From Chitinophaga pinensis (GTDB lineage: Bacteria; Bacteroidota; Bacteroidia; 2-12-FULL-35-15): DNA of 38,946 bases. Positions within the stretch are counted from its first letter, which is position 1. The number at the start of each line of letters is the position of its first letter. The notes beneath the pieces are model-generated. The model had not been told where the DNA came from and did not search any database. It saw only the letters and a program-made list of their open reading frames with translations. Location: the NCBI GenBank assembly GCA_945865315.1, contig CAMBDK010000016.1, forward strand, positions 1 to 38,946, in the 5' to 3' direction. The position numbers and the translations under genes were made by a program. Below are positions 23,391-31,718 of this stretch, piece after piece.

Positions 23391-24074
23391 ATGGCACAAC
23401 AAATTAAAGACGAACCAATTGTAGACGTTGAACAAGCGTTTTCCAAAACAGAACTTTATATTGAACAAAATAAAACAAGTTTAATAATTATCACTTCGGC
23501 TATTTTAGTGCTGGTTGGTGGTTATTTTGCATACAAATATTGGTATGTGGCTGGTGAAGAAGCGAGAGCAAGAACAGAAATGTTCAAAGCCGAAGATTAT
23601 TTCAGTAAAGATTCTTTAAATAAAGCTATTAATGGGGACGGAGTAGCAATGGGATTTCTTCAAATAGTAGATGAGTTCAGCATTACCCCATCTGGTAATT
23701 TAGCCGAATATTATTTAGGTATTTGTTATTTAAAACAAGGACAATTCGAAAACGCTATCCTACATTTACAGGAATTTGATAGTTCGGATCAAATAATAGG
23801 GCCGCAGGCTACAGGAGCAATTGGTGATGCTAATTTGGAGCTGGGCCGCACGGATGATGCAATTACTTATTACTTAAAAGCTGCTGAACAAAATACTAAT
23901 TTTTTTACTACTCCAATATTTTTAAAAAAGGCAGCGATGGCAAACGAGGAAAAAGCAAATTATGCCGATGCTATAAAAATATACCAGCGTATAAAAAATG
24001 AATTTTCCGAGTCTACCGAAGGGAAAGAAATAGATAAATATATAAGCAGAGCAAAGTCTTTGGGGAATTTATAA
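23391..24074 (+). CDS. YfgM-like TPR membrane protein
   Basis: A 227-residue protein with a short cytoplasmic N-terminus, one membrane helix (residues 31-52, LIIITSAILVLVGGYFAYKY) and a TPR-rich domain facing outwards. TPR motifs are visible as AEYYLGICYLKQGQFENAILHL (A-x-x-x-L-G-x-x-Y pattern) and in the segments GDANLELGRTDDAITYYLKA and EEKANYADAIKIYQRI. This layout matches the YfgM/tetratricopeptide family that works with SecYEG and periplasmic chaperones in E. coli; the exact role here is inferred. ribH follows 138 bp later and could be co-transcribed. Confidence 0.8.
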   Translation: MAQQIKDEPIVDVEQAFSKTELYIEQNKTSLIIITSAILVLVGGYFAYKYWYVAGEEARARTEMFKAEDYFSKDSLNKAINGDGVAMGFLQIVDEFSITPSGNLAEYYLGICYLKQGQFENAILHLQEFDSSDQIIGPQATGAIGDANLELGRTDDAITYYLKAAEQNTNFFTTPIFLKKAAMANEEKANYADAIKIYQRIKNEFSESTEGKEIDKYISRAKSLGNL

Positions 24075-24212
24075 AATTAAATTCCAATTTTTATTTTGTT
24101 GGTTTAACAGATTTTATTATTTATTTAAAAATATTGGATTAACAATAAAATAAGCATTTTGTAATTTTTATACTTATCCCAATAAACAATTCTACAATTT
24201 TGTAATTGTAAT

Positions 24213-24692
24213 ATGGCATCCTCTTTAAAAAATTTATCTGATCATAGTCACACTTCAATTCCTAATAGTGCTGGGAAAAGATTTGGAATTGTTGTATCAG
24301 AATGGAATATTGAAATTACGGGTTCACTAAGAGATGCTGCAATAAAAACCCTGCTAGAGAGCGGTGTCCATCAAAATGATATCCTAGTAAAATATGTTCC
24401 CGGTAGTTTTGAATTAACCTTCGGTGCACAATTTCTATGTGAAGATAATAGTTTCGATAGTATTATTTGTTTAGGTTGTGTTATTCAAGGTGAAACGCGG
24501 CATTTTGATTTTATATGTGATGCTGTAGCAAATGGTATTACCAATGTAAGTTTAAAATACAATAAGCCTGTAATTTTTGGAGTACTCACTACAAACACCC
24601 TACAGCAAGCTCAAGATAGATCAGGAGGGAAACACGGTAACAAAGGTATAGAAGCTGCATTTACCGCAATTAAAATGGTGGCATTAAAATAA
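24213..24692 (+). CDS. ribH: 6,7-dimethyl-8-ribityllumazine synthase
   Basis: A 159-residue enzyme joining 5-amino-6-ribitylaminouracil and 3,4-dihydroxybutanone 4-phosphate, the penultimate step of riboflavin synthesis; it forms pentamers or 60-mers in the cytoplasm. Motifs: SEWNIEIT (substrate Trp/Asn, residues 29-36), VPGSFELTF (69-77), LGCVIQGETRHFDFI (catalytic His in HFD), PVIFGVLT (near 114-121), and QAQDRSGGKHGNKG (127-140) for phosphate binding. Length is normal. ribD lies 4 kb downstream in a separate unit. Confidence 0.95.
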   Translation: MASSLKNLSDHSHTSIPNSAGKRFGIVVSEWNIEITGSLRDAAIKTLLESGVHQNDILVKYVPGSFELTFGAQFLCEDNSFDSIICLGCVIQGETRHFDFICDAVANGITNVSLKYNKPVIFGVLTTNTLQQAQDRSGGKHGNKGIEAAFTAIKMVALK

Positions 24693-24715
24693 TATTATAA
24701 AACTATCTACTCCTT

Positions 24716-24962
24716 TATTAAAGCTTTCAAAATAATTTCGCCGAAACAGATATATTAATAAAAACAGAGGCTTTCATTTTTTTGCAAAAAATATGCTTAT
24801 GAAAACGCGCGTGAGGAAGGTACAAACGCGATGCAGGGTTGCAGGTGGGGAGGAATCGTTTGTTCTTGATTTTTTGTTTCTTTTGTATCATGACAAAAGA
24901 AAAACACACAGTTTTTGAACCATTTAATTTGCAGATTTTATTTCGAAAACTTCACTTATTAA
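24716..24962 (-). repeat. Dispersed intergenic repeat, copy 1
   Basis: About 247 bp that match, on the opposite strand, 37110-37404. Shared blocks include GGTTCAAAAAC, AGAAACAAAAAATCAAGAAC, CCACCTGCAACCCTGCATC, TTAATATATCTG and TTTGAAAGCTTTA. Frames of about 60 codons run along both copies, but they differ in sequence and look spurious. It follows ribH directly and fills most of the gap to the ftsB-like gene. Function unknown. Confidence 0.8.
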
Positions 24963-25112
24963 TTAGAAAAATAATTTATTATCCAATATTTTTTTTGATT
25001 CTAATAAAACAAAAAAAAAATACTTTATAGCACATCTAAATTCAAGATATTTCATAATTGAATTGAAATATAAAGATCTATATATTAACAATTCGAACTT
25101 CTTTTCCACATC

Positions 25113-25145
25113 TTGTATTTGATATGAATTTTGTATTTATTTTTG
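25113..25145 (+). promoter_or_regulatory. Promoter of the ftsB-like gene, possibly leaderless
   Basis: TTG (25113-25115) and TATTTTTG (25138-25145) are 22 bp apart, matching the Bacteroidetes TTG-N17-23-TAnnTTTG pattern. The ATG lies only 4 bp after the second box, so the transcript would have almost no leader. Confidence 0.45.
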
Positions 25146-25149
25146 TTCC

Positions 25150-25458
25150 ATGAGAAAAATATTGCCAATATTAAAAAACAAGTACTTACTAACAATAATC
25201 AGTCTATTAATTTGGGTTGTATTTTTTGATAAAAATGATTTATCAACGCAAGTTAAATTAGGGCAGCAAATAAAACAGTTAGAAAATGAAAAGCAATATT
25301 ATTCAAATGAAATTTCAGTAATTACTGCCGACACTAAAGAGCTAACAACAAACCCTAAAACATTGGAAAAGTTTGCACGCGAAAAATATTTAATGAAAAG
25401 AAATAATGAAGATATTTTCGTAATTGTAGAAGATAAAAATTCTAAAAACAAAAAGTAA
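25150..25458 (+). CDS. FtsB/DivIC-like septum formation initiator protein
   Basis: A 102-residue bitopic protein: short basic cytoplasmic start, one membrane helix (12-27, YLLTIISLLIWVVFF), then a coiled coil (about 34-62, QVKLGQQIKQLENEKQYYS) and a C-terminal region with NPKTLEKFAREKYLMKR, the conserved family box (E-x-x-A-R-E-x-Y). FtsB/DivIC proteins join FtsL and FtsQ/DivIB in the divisome. The Lys-rich tail KNSKNKK overlaps the end of the convergent lpxR-like gene by 17 bp. Confidence 0.85.
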   Translation: MRKILPILKNKYLLTIISLLIWVVFFDKNDLSTQVKLGQQIKQLENEKQYYSNEISVITADTKELTTNPKTLEKFAREKYLMKRNNEDIFVIVEDKNSKNKK

Positions 25459-26465
25459 TATTGCAATGCCCCCACCCATGGTGTAATCCATTCTTAAATT
25501 CAGGACTTATATAGGCTTTTGTATATTCAAGGCTCATTGCTTTATAACTTATTACCACTCCTACATAGGCAATAGCCACAATTCTTTTAATATCATTTGA
25601 AGGAATAGTATAAATACTGTTTTTATTAAAAAAACCACCCTGCATTGTTGCGTTGTATGCCACAGTTTTTATTTCGCCCTTGCTGAAAGCATGAAATTGA
25701 AATTTTTTATTGATGACAGGGCTAACATTTTGAATTGATTTTTTTTTGGATGCCGCATTGAGTCCTAAATTATCAAAATAGGACTGCATTCTTCCCGCTC
25801 TTAGTAATATACCTAAAGACAAATCATCATATAGTGTACCAATTCTGGAGGCTGCAAAGCCAATAAATTCAAACTTCTTTTTAACATACAATCCTTTTTC
25901 AAATTTTAAATTATAATTAATTACATAGTCGCCGGCAATTTGATATTCCCATCCTAATGGCTGAATATTTTTCAATGCAAAATGTATTGCCTTTTGTTCT
26001 TCTTCCCCCTTGGCGTCAGGCCCAATAATTCCCAAATCAAACCTACTTGTAAGTCTTTGTTTTTTTTTCTTTAGCAATAGATACTAAAAAATGAGAAACA
26101 AAAAACACAGACGCATAAGGCCGTTCACCAAAATAAATGCTATCGTGGCGGATACTTCTTGGTGTAAATCCATCTTGTTCCAAATTAATACCGTAATAAT
26201 TTATGCTGTTTTTATTTAGCGGAATAAGTAATTTCGACAAGGGCGATTTTTTTATAAATGGAAAAATAAATTCTAAATATATCCCTTGCGTATAATAACG
26301 ATCGGTGGCAGAAAAAAAATCATTGTCATAATTTACCCTAAAATAACTTTCTGGTTTGGATATTTTAATTTCAGAAGTAGTGCTATCTGATTGTGCTACA
26401 GCAGATGAAAATAGCAGTTGAAAAAATATTAATATTCTTAATGATTTTACTTTCATAATTTTCAA
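25442..26465 (-). pseudogene. LpxR-family lipid A deacylase-like gene with a frameshift
   Basis: Two minus-strand frames together make one DUF2219/LpxR-like outer-membrane protein of about 330 residues. The first (from 26465) has a signal peptide ending AVAQS, NYDNDFF with TDRYYTQGI, and FGERPYASVF. The second continues with FDLGIIGPDAKGEEEQKAIH and PLGWEYQ. Removing one A from the run of nine at 26060-26068 joins them seamlessly (AKEKKQRLTSRF). LpxR removes the 3'-acyloxyacyl chain of lipid A; Asn/Asp of NDF and His of the KAIH segment match active-site positions. The shift may be an assembly error, a slippage switch or a real mutation. Confidence 0.8.
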
Positions 26466-26541
26466 ATATTTTTTATACTTAGTAGTTTATCATAAAAATA
26501 ACATTTGGGAAAGTTAAAATATATTAATTAAATAAAAAAAA

Positions 26542-27333
26542 TTATTTCTGTTCCCCACCACTATTATCGCGAAAGTTTTCATTTAGAATAAAATAAAAAG
26601 GGAAGGACATTTTCACCCTTATTAATTGATTGTCGTTTCTCCCGGGATACCACTTTATCATCCGTAACAAACGAATTGCTTCTTGATCACACCCGCCGCC
26701 AATAGTTTTTTTAAACCCAATATTTGTTACCAAACCACTAGGTTCTACAATAAAACTTAAAACTACCACACCTTGTATATTTGACAACTTTGCTTGTTGA
26801 GGATATTCTAAATTTTCTTTTATAAATTCGCGTAAAGCATAATCCCCCTTTTGATACATAGGCAATTGTGCCGGTTTATCATAAATCTTCCCCGAACTAT
26901 CAATTTTAAAATCAGGTAAATAATTAAATTTAAGAAACCCCCTTTCACGGCATATTTTAGCATATTTACCTGGTACGAAATTAAATGTTACAGACCAGTT
27001 AGTAGTTACAAATTCTCTTTCCTTTATAGCAGGCACCCACAATAATAATTTGAATATTCGCAATGCTTCTTTATCTAATTCAGGAGAAACCGATTTCAAA
27101 ATTTGTACATTTTTAACAGAACTGTCTTTCATTAAATCAAAATGTATGGTTATATTTTGATTTATTTTACCGTTTAATAAATTTTCAGGATAAACTAATT
27201 CCTGTTCAAATAACCTTTTTAACTCTTCAATGCCACCAACATTAGTAGGCACTACATCTACGTTTAAGGTATTTTGAGCATAGGTGCCGATAGCTTTTAA
27301 TAATACAAATAAAAAAAATATTTTTTTCATCAC
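26542..27333 (-). CDS. Secreted protein with two TonB C-terminal domains
   Basis: A 263-residue protein with a cleavable-looking signal peptide (1-19, ending TYAQ) in place of the usual TonB membrane anchor. Two TonB_C-like domains are seen: about 38-118 (YPENLLNGKINQNITIHF ... VKNVQILKSVSPELDKEAL ... PAIKE) and about 165-252 (YPQQAKLSNIQGVVVLSF ... GGGCDQEAIRLLRMIKWYPG). TonB C-terminal domains pass energy from ExbBD to outer-membrane receptors, but without an anchor this protein is probably a periplasmic accessory. It starts 8 bp after prmC, so the two are co-transcribed. Confidence 0.82.
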   Translation of the reverse strand: MMKKIFFLFVLLKAIGTYAQNTLNVDVVPTNVGGIEELKRLFEQELVYPENLLNGKINQNITIHFDLMKDSSVKNVQILKSVSPELDKEALRIFKLLLWVPAIKEREFVTTNWSVTFNFVPGKYAKICRERGFLKFNYLPDFKIDSSGKIYDKPAQLPMYQKGDYALREFIKENLEYPQQAKLSNIQGVVVLSFIVEPSGLVTNIGFKKTIGGGCDQEAIRLLRMIKWYPGRNDNQLIRVKMSFPFYFILNENFRDNSGGEQK

Positions 27334-27341
27334 TAATTAAA

Positions 27342-28259
27342 CTAGGTATTACAATATAAGATACGATCATTATCGTTACAATCTTTTAGTAAGCGGGTGT
27401 TTTTAAACCCTTTACTTTCAAACATTTGCTCTGTTTCTAAACCATGATACTGATTTATTTCAAGGTATAATTCCCCATTAGTCTTTAAGTATTTTAATGC
27501 AAATTCTGCAATCATTTTATTAAACAACATTGGGTCAATATCATTAACAAACAATGCCAAATGTGGTTCATAATCCAATACATTTTTATTCATTTTGCTT
27601 TTTTCTGGAATACAAATATAGGGCGGATTGCTAACAATAATATCAAATTTAAAATCAGGAATTGGAAGCGAATCTCTCAGAAAAAAAGAAGGAAGTGGGG
27701 AAAGAATATCAAAGTGTAAAAAATTAATAATAACATTATGAAGAATTGCATTTTGTTTTGCTATTTCCAAAGCTTTTAATGAAATATCCAAAGCATATAG
27801 ATTAGCTGTTGGAATATTCTTTTTCAGTACAATAGGGATACATCCAGTGCCAGTGCCTATATCTAATATTGAAAAATCCGATCCATTTTTATTTTCACTA
27901 TGCTTATTTTTTTCTTTTAATTCTTTTATAATTAAATTCACCAACTCTTCAGTTTCAGGTCTCGGTATCAATACATTTTCATTAACAATAAATTTCAAAC
28001 CATAAAAATCTGCTTTACCTAAAATGTATTGTATGGGTTTAAATTCCTTTAAGCTTTTTATGGCAAATTTAAATTTCAGCAATTCTGATTCATTAATTGA
28101 GGTACTTTTGTTTAATACAATATGGGCACGATTTAAATATAAAAATTCTTCAAAACAATATGCTATAAGAGTTTCTATCTCATTACTTTCATAATCATTT
28201 TTTAATTCATCCCGAAAAAACAGGACCAAATCAGCTATTTTGTTGGAAGAAATTGGCAT
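27342..28259 (-). CDS. prmC: Peptide chain release factor N5-glutamine methyltransferase
   Basis: A 305-residue SAM enzyme that methylates the Gln of the GGQ motif in release factors RF1 and RF2. The N-terminal helical domain (1-80) is followed by LIPRPETEELV (97-107), SAM motif I LDIGTGTGCIPI (132-143) and the diagnostic NPPYI (211-215). The second half ends in GLETEQMFESKGF and a short C-terminal extension. An insert of about 20 polar residues (112-128) precedes motif I. It is divergent from ribD (62 bp) and heads the prmC-tonB unit. Confidence 0.92.
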   Translation of the reverse strand: MPISSNKIADLVLFFRDELKNDYESNEIETLIAYCFEEFLYLNRAHIVLNKSTSINESELLKFKFAIKSLKEFKPIQYILGKADFYGLKFIVNENVLIPRPETEELVNLIIKELKEKNKHSENKNGSDFSILDIGTGTGCIPIVLKKNIPTANLYALDISLKALEIAKQNAILHNVIINFLHFDILSPLPSFFLRDSLPIPDFKFDIIVSNPPYICIPEKSKMNKNVLDYEPHLALFVNDIDPMLFNKMIAEFALKYLKTNGELYLEINQYHGLETEQMFESKGFKNTRLLKDCNDNDRILYCNT

Positions 28260-28321
28260 ATCCTATAAAAGTAAAAATAATTATCTAATAATTAACGAAA
28301 GTATTAACTTTGAATTCGAAA

Positions 28322-29362
28322 ATGAACAATCAAGAAACATATATGTTAAATTGCCTTCAACTTGCTATAAAAGGTTTGGGGAATGTTGCACCCAATCCCA
28401 TGGTAGGTTGTGTGATAGTTTATGAAGATAAAATTATTGGTGAAGGTTATCATCAGCAATATGGAAAGGCACATGCTGAGGTAAATGCTATTAATTCAGT
28501 AGAGAACAAAAAATTACTTTTGGAATCCACCTTGTATGTTAATCTAGAGCCTTGCGCTCATTTTGGAAAAACACCTCCTTGTGCTGATTTTATTATTGAA
28601 AATAAAATCCCCAATGTAGTAATTGGAAGTATTGATTTTAATTCGGAAGTAAATGGGAAAGGAATCGAAAAACTTATTAATGCTGGAATAAATGTAAAAG
28701 TGGGTATTTTAAAGGATGAATGTGAAAAAATAAACAAACGTTTTTTTACATTTCATAAGCAAAAACGTCCATTTATTATTCTTAAATGGGCACAATCATG
28801 CGATGGCTTTATTGATTTTAAAAGAGAAGAAGGAAATCCTGGAAAAGCATTACAAATTAGTAACCAAGAATCTCGTATGCTGCTTCACAAATGGCGCAGT
28901 GAAGAACAAGCCATAATTGTTGGCACCAATACCGCCCTACTGGATAATCCTCAATTAACAGTTAGGGATTATAAGGGTGAAAACCCGCTTCGTATTACTA
29001 TTGACAAGTGGTTACGCATCCCTATACAGTTTCATTTTTTTGATAAAAGTACTGCAACTCTTATATTTACAGCCATTGAAAAACCATCAGAAATTAATTT
29101 AGAGTATGTAAAAATTGATTTTGAGCAGCCCATTATTTCGCAAATTTTAAATGAATTATACAAAAGAAACATACATTCATTAATTGTAGAAGGTGGTGAG
29201 CAATTGCTCAACAGCTTTATTGATATTGCCGCATGGGATGAGGCCCGAGTATTTATATCGGATAAAAATATAGAAAAAGGAATAAAAGCACCCGAATTAA
29301 ATTCAATTCCATTAACAAAAGAAAATATCAAAGGAGATAAATTACTTACCTTTTTGAGATAA
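28322..29362 (+). CDS. ribD: Bifunctional riboflavin biosynthesis deaminase/reductase
   Basis: A 346-residue enzyme that deaminates 2,5-diamino-6-ribosylamino-pyrimidinone phosphate and then reduces the ribosyl group. The N-terminal deaminase domain shows APNPMVGCVIV, the zinc/proton site HAE (51-53) and PCAHFGKTPPC with Cys78 and Cys87. The reductase domain (about 145-346) shows LKWAQSCDGFID, the AIIVGTNTALLDNPQLTVR segment and VEGGEQLLNSFI. The ATG at 28322 gives the natural MNNQETYMLNCL start; a TTG four codons upstream is less likely. It starts 62 bp from prmC. Confidence 0.93.
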   Translation: MNNQETYMLNCLQLAIKGLGNVAPNPMVGCVIVYEDKIIGEGYHQQYGKAHAEVNAINSVENKKLLLESTLYVNLEPCAHFGKTPPCADFIIENKIPNVVIGSIDFNSEVNGKGIEKLINAGINVKVGILKDECEKINKRFFTFHKQKRPFIILKWAQSCDGFIDFKREEGNPGKALQISNQESRMLLHKWRSEEQAIIVGTNTALLDNPQLTVRDYKGENPLRITIDKWLRIPIQFHFFDKSTATLIFTAIEKPSEINLEYVKIDFEQPIISQILNELYKRNIHSLIVEGGEQLLNSFIDIAAWDEARVFISDKNIEKGIKAPELNSIPLTKENIKGDKLLTFLR

Positions 29363-29374
29363 AAAAATAAAACC

Positions 29375-30577
29375 ATGTTGAAACTAGGTATTTTAAGAGA
29401 AGAAAAAAATCCACACGACAAACGAGTTGCTTTTACTCCCGAACAATGCACATATGTTAACAACAATTTTGGAAGTTTAGAAGTTATTGTTCAACCCAGT
29501 GAATGGAGAAGTTATACCAATGAAGAGTACCTTTCGGAAGGAGTAAAAATGCAAGAAGATATTAGTGATTGTGATATTTTATTAGGCATCAAAGAAGTAC
29601 CAAAAAATGTTTTGATTAATAATAAAATCTATTTATTTTTTTCACATACCATTAAAAAACAACCGCATAATAAAGAATTATTACAAGCTATATTGAAAAA
29701 AAATATTCAATTGATAGATTATGAATGTTTGACAGATTCTAATTTAAACCGTGTTATTGGTTTTGGATATTTTGCCGGTATCGTAGGTGCATACAATGCT
29801 TTGTTAGCTTATGGTAATAAATACAAACTATTTGATTTAAAGCCCGCACATTTATGTTATGATAAAAATGAATTAAAAGAAGAATTGAGGAAAGTAAAAT
29901 TAACTAATGTTAAAATTATAGTAACAGGTAATGGACGCGTTGCCAATGGAGCCGTTGAATTGTTAGGCATTCTTAATATTAGAAGAATTACCTCCTACGA
30001 ATTTACGCATTACTCTTTTCGTGAACCTACTTATGTGCAATTGCATTCCCCAAACTACAATGAAGCCAAAGATGGAACACCATGGAATACGGATGATTTT
30101 TACAAACATCCCGAAAAGTTTCGCTCTACTTTTGGGAAATATACAAAAGATTGTGATTTACTTATTCATTGTTCCTTCTGGGATCCACGTGCTCCAATAT
30201 TATTTACTAAAAAAGCCATGCATTCACCCGATTTTCGTATCAGTGTTATTGCTGATGTAACATGTGATATAAATGGTTCCATCCCTTCCACAATCAGATC
30301 AAGCACTATAGAAGATAAATTTTATGGCTATAATCCAATAACAGAATCTATAGACGACCCATTAAGTAAAGATACAATTACAGTAATGGCCGTGGATAAT
30401 TTACCATGTGAATTACCTCGCAATGCTTCAGAAAATTTTGGTAAGGAGCTTATTGACAAAGTATTGCCTTCATTATTAATTAAAGATGATGAAGGATTAA
30501 TTGACCGCGGGAGTATTACAAAAAATGGAATGTTGATGCCTCGTTTTCAGTATCTCCATGATTACGCAGAATTTTAA
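29375..30577 (+). CDS. Saccharopine dehydrogenase-like NAD(P)-dependent oxidoreductase
   Basis: A 400-residue protein with the AlaDH/PNT N-terminal and NAD-binding fold: LGILREEKNPHDKRVAFTP at the start, GIKEVPKN with Lys73 and FFSHTIKKQPHN with His91, the dinucleotide loop VTGNGRVANGAVEL (about 183-196), and IADVTCDINGSIPSTIR. Lys73 and His91 correspond to the catalytic Lys/His pair of yeast saccharopine dehydrogenase (Lys1), which makes lysine and 2-oxoglutarate from saccharopine, or the reverse. In Bacteroidota such proteins are often called alanine dehydrogenase. It follows ribD by 12 bp, so co-transcription is likely though no common pathway is evident. Confidence 0.8.
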   Translation: MLKLGILREEKNPHDKRVAFTPEQCTYVNNNFGSLEVIVQPSEWRSYTNEEYLSEGVKMQEDISDCDILLGIKEVPKNVLINNKIYLFFSHTIKKQPHNKELLQAILKKNIQLIDYECLTDSNLNRVIGFGYFAGIVGAYNALLAYGNKYKLFDLKPAHLCYDKNELKEELRKVKLTNVKIIVTGNGRVANGAVELLGILNIRRITSYEFTHYSFREPTYVQLHSPNYNEAKDGTPWNTDDFYKHPEKFRSTFGKYTKDCDLLIHCSFWDPRAPILFTKKAMHSPDFRISVIADVTCDINGSIPSTIRSSTIEDKFYGYNPITESIDDPLSKDTITVMAVDNLPCELPRNASENFGKELIDKVLPSLLIKDDEGLIDRGSITKNGMLMPRFQYLHDYAEF

Positions 30578-30664
30578 TAGCAGCATAATTTTATAAATTG
30601 CTAATAAAATCCTTACAATACCACATTAATAATTGATTTTTATAATGCTATATTGATTCTCCTA

Positions 30665-31432
30665 CTAAATAATATCTCGCGGATCCTTATTTGTATCTGA
30701 TAATCTTTTTTTAATTTTCTTTCTCATTCTTAAATTCATTGTCTCAACAAACAATGAAAAGGCAATGGCAGTATATATAAAGGCCTTATTTACATGTTGG
30801 TGAAAGGAATCCATGATTAGTACTGCACCTATCATTATTAAAAATGATAATGCCAATATCTTTATAGTTGGATTTTTATTAATGAAATCGCTTACTACAG
30901 AAGAAAAAATAATCATGATAACCATCGCAATTATTACAGCAATTATCATAATTAATAAATTACTTACAAGACCTACTGCAGTAAGTATGGAATCGAATGA
31001 AAATACAATATCAATCATCACTATTTGAGCTACAATAGCTTTAAAACTAATATTTTTTATATTAATTTCATCTTCATCGTAACCTTGAATTTTATTATGT
31101 AATTCAATAGTAGTTTTGTAAAGTAAAAACACCCCTCCCGAAAACAAAATAAGATCCCGTCCGGTAACCTTAAAATCGCTAATAGAAAATAATTCTTCTT
31201 TTAAACCCACAATCCATGAGATGCTAAATAATAATGCAATGCGCATTATTAAAGCAAGGACTAAACCTATTGACCGGGCTTTATTTTGCTTGTTTTTAGG
31301 TAATTTATCCGCTATTATTGAAATGAAAATAATATTATCAATTCCAAGCACTATCTCCAAAATAGTTAGGGTTAATAAGCTTATTAATGAGGCTATCGAA
31401 AACAATTCGAAAAAATCCTGAGTTAAGTGCAT
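30665..31432 (-). CDS. TerC family integral membrane protein
   Basis: A 255-residue membrane protein with about seven helices. It has the TerC signature EIVLGIDNIIFISIIADKLP early, a second acidic motif IDIVFSFDSILTAVGLV near the middle, and a C-terminal MDSFHQHVNKAFIYTAIAFSLFVE; both motifs carry the Asp residues thought to bind divalent metal (Mn) in this family. The longer reading (15 residues more, from 31477) is unlikely because a promoter-like box lies at 31448-31455, between the two candidate starts. It converges with the saccharopine dehydrogenase-like gene; 87 bp between them hold nothing clear. Confidence 0.9.
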   Translation of the reverse strand: MHLTQDFFELFSIASLISLLTLTILEIVLGIDNIIFISIIADKLPKNKQNKARSIGLVLALIMRIALLFSISWIVGLKEELFSISDFKVTGRDLILFSGGVFLLYKTTIELHNKIQGYDEDEINIKNISFKAIVAQIVMIDIVFSFDSILTAVGLVSNLLIMIIAVIIAMVIMIIFSSVVSDFINKNPTIKILALSFLIMIGAVLIMDSFHQHVNKAFIYTAIAFSLFVETMNLRMRKKIKKRLSDTNKDPRDII

Positions 31433-31447
31433 ATATATATTTTTTTG

Positions 31448-31455
31448 CAAAAATA
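31448..31455 (-). promoter_or_regulatory. TAnnTTTG promoter box of terC
   Basis: On the minus strand TATTTTTG fits the -7 consensus and lies 15 bp before the chosen ATG at 31432. It argues against the upstream start codon. Confidence 0.4.
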
Positions 31456-31681
31456 CATACATTTTATGCATCCTCATAATAAACTTAATTTTTAATTATT
31501 ACCAAACCTTTGTGAAATTGATAAGTGCCCATTTAATATTATTTGTTAACAATTAGCAATAAAAAAATGAAATGAAAAATCAAAAATCACTAACAATGTG
31601 CTTGGTTACTATCAAATGTTTTTTCTGAAATTTTAATATTAAATACATTTTTTTTATTATAAAATATTTTAATTTTTTTTT

Positions 31682-31689
31682 TATCTTTG
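31682..31689 (+). promoter_or_regulatory. TAnnTTTG promoter box of the PD40 gene
   Basis: TATCTTTG matches the -7 consensus and is 29 bp before the ATG at 31719. A long T-run precedes it; no TTG at -33 was found. Confidence 0.4.
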
Positions 31690-31718
31690 TAAATACTATT
31701 TAATATATTATACCTAAA

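Noticed and set aside
24727-25030. Two frames of about 60 codons after ribH on opposite strands
   Set aside because: They lie inside a dispersed non-coding repeat; the matching copy at 37110 gives a different, broken translation.
28240-28425. Forward frame over the prmC-ribD divergent region
   Set aside because: It overlaps both genes in another phase; ribD and prmC are unambiguous.
31433-31477. Longer TerC start with 15 extra residues
   Set aside because: A promoter-like box lies within this extension, and the shorter start gives the usual TerC N-terminus.
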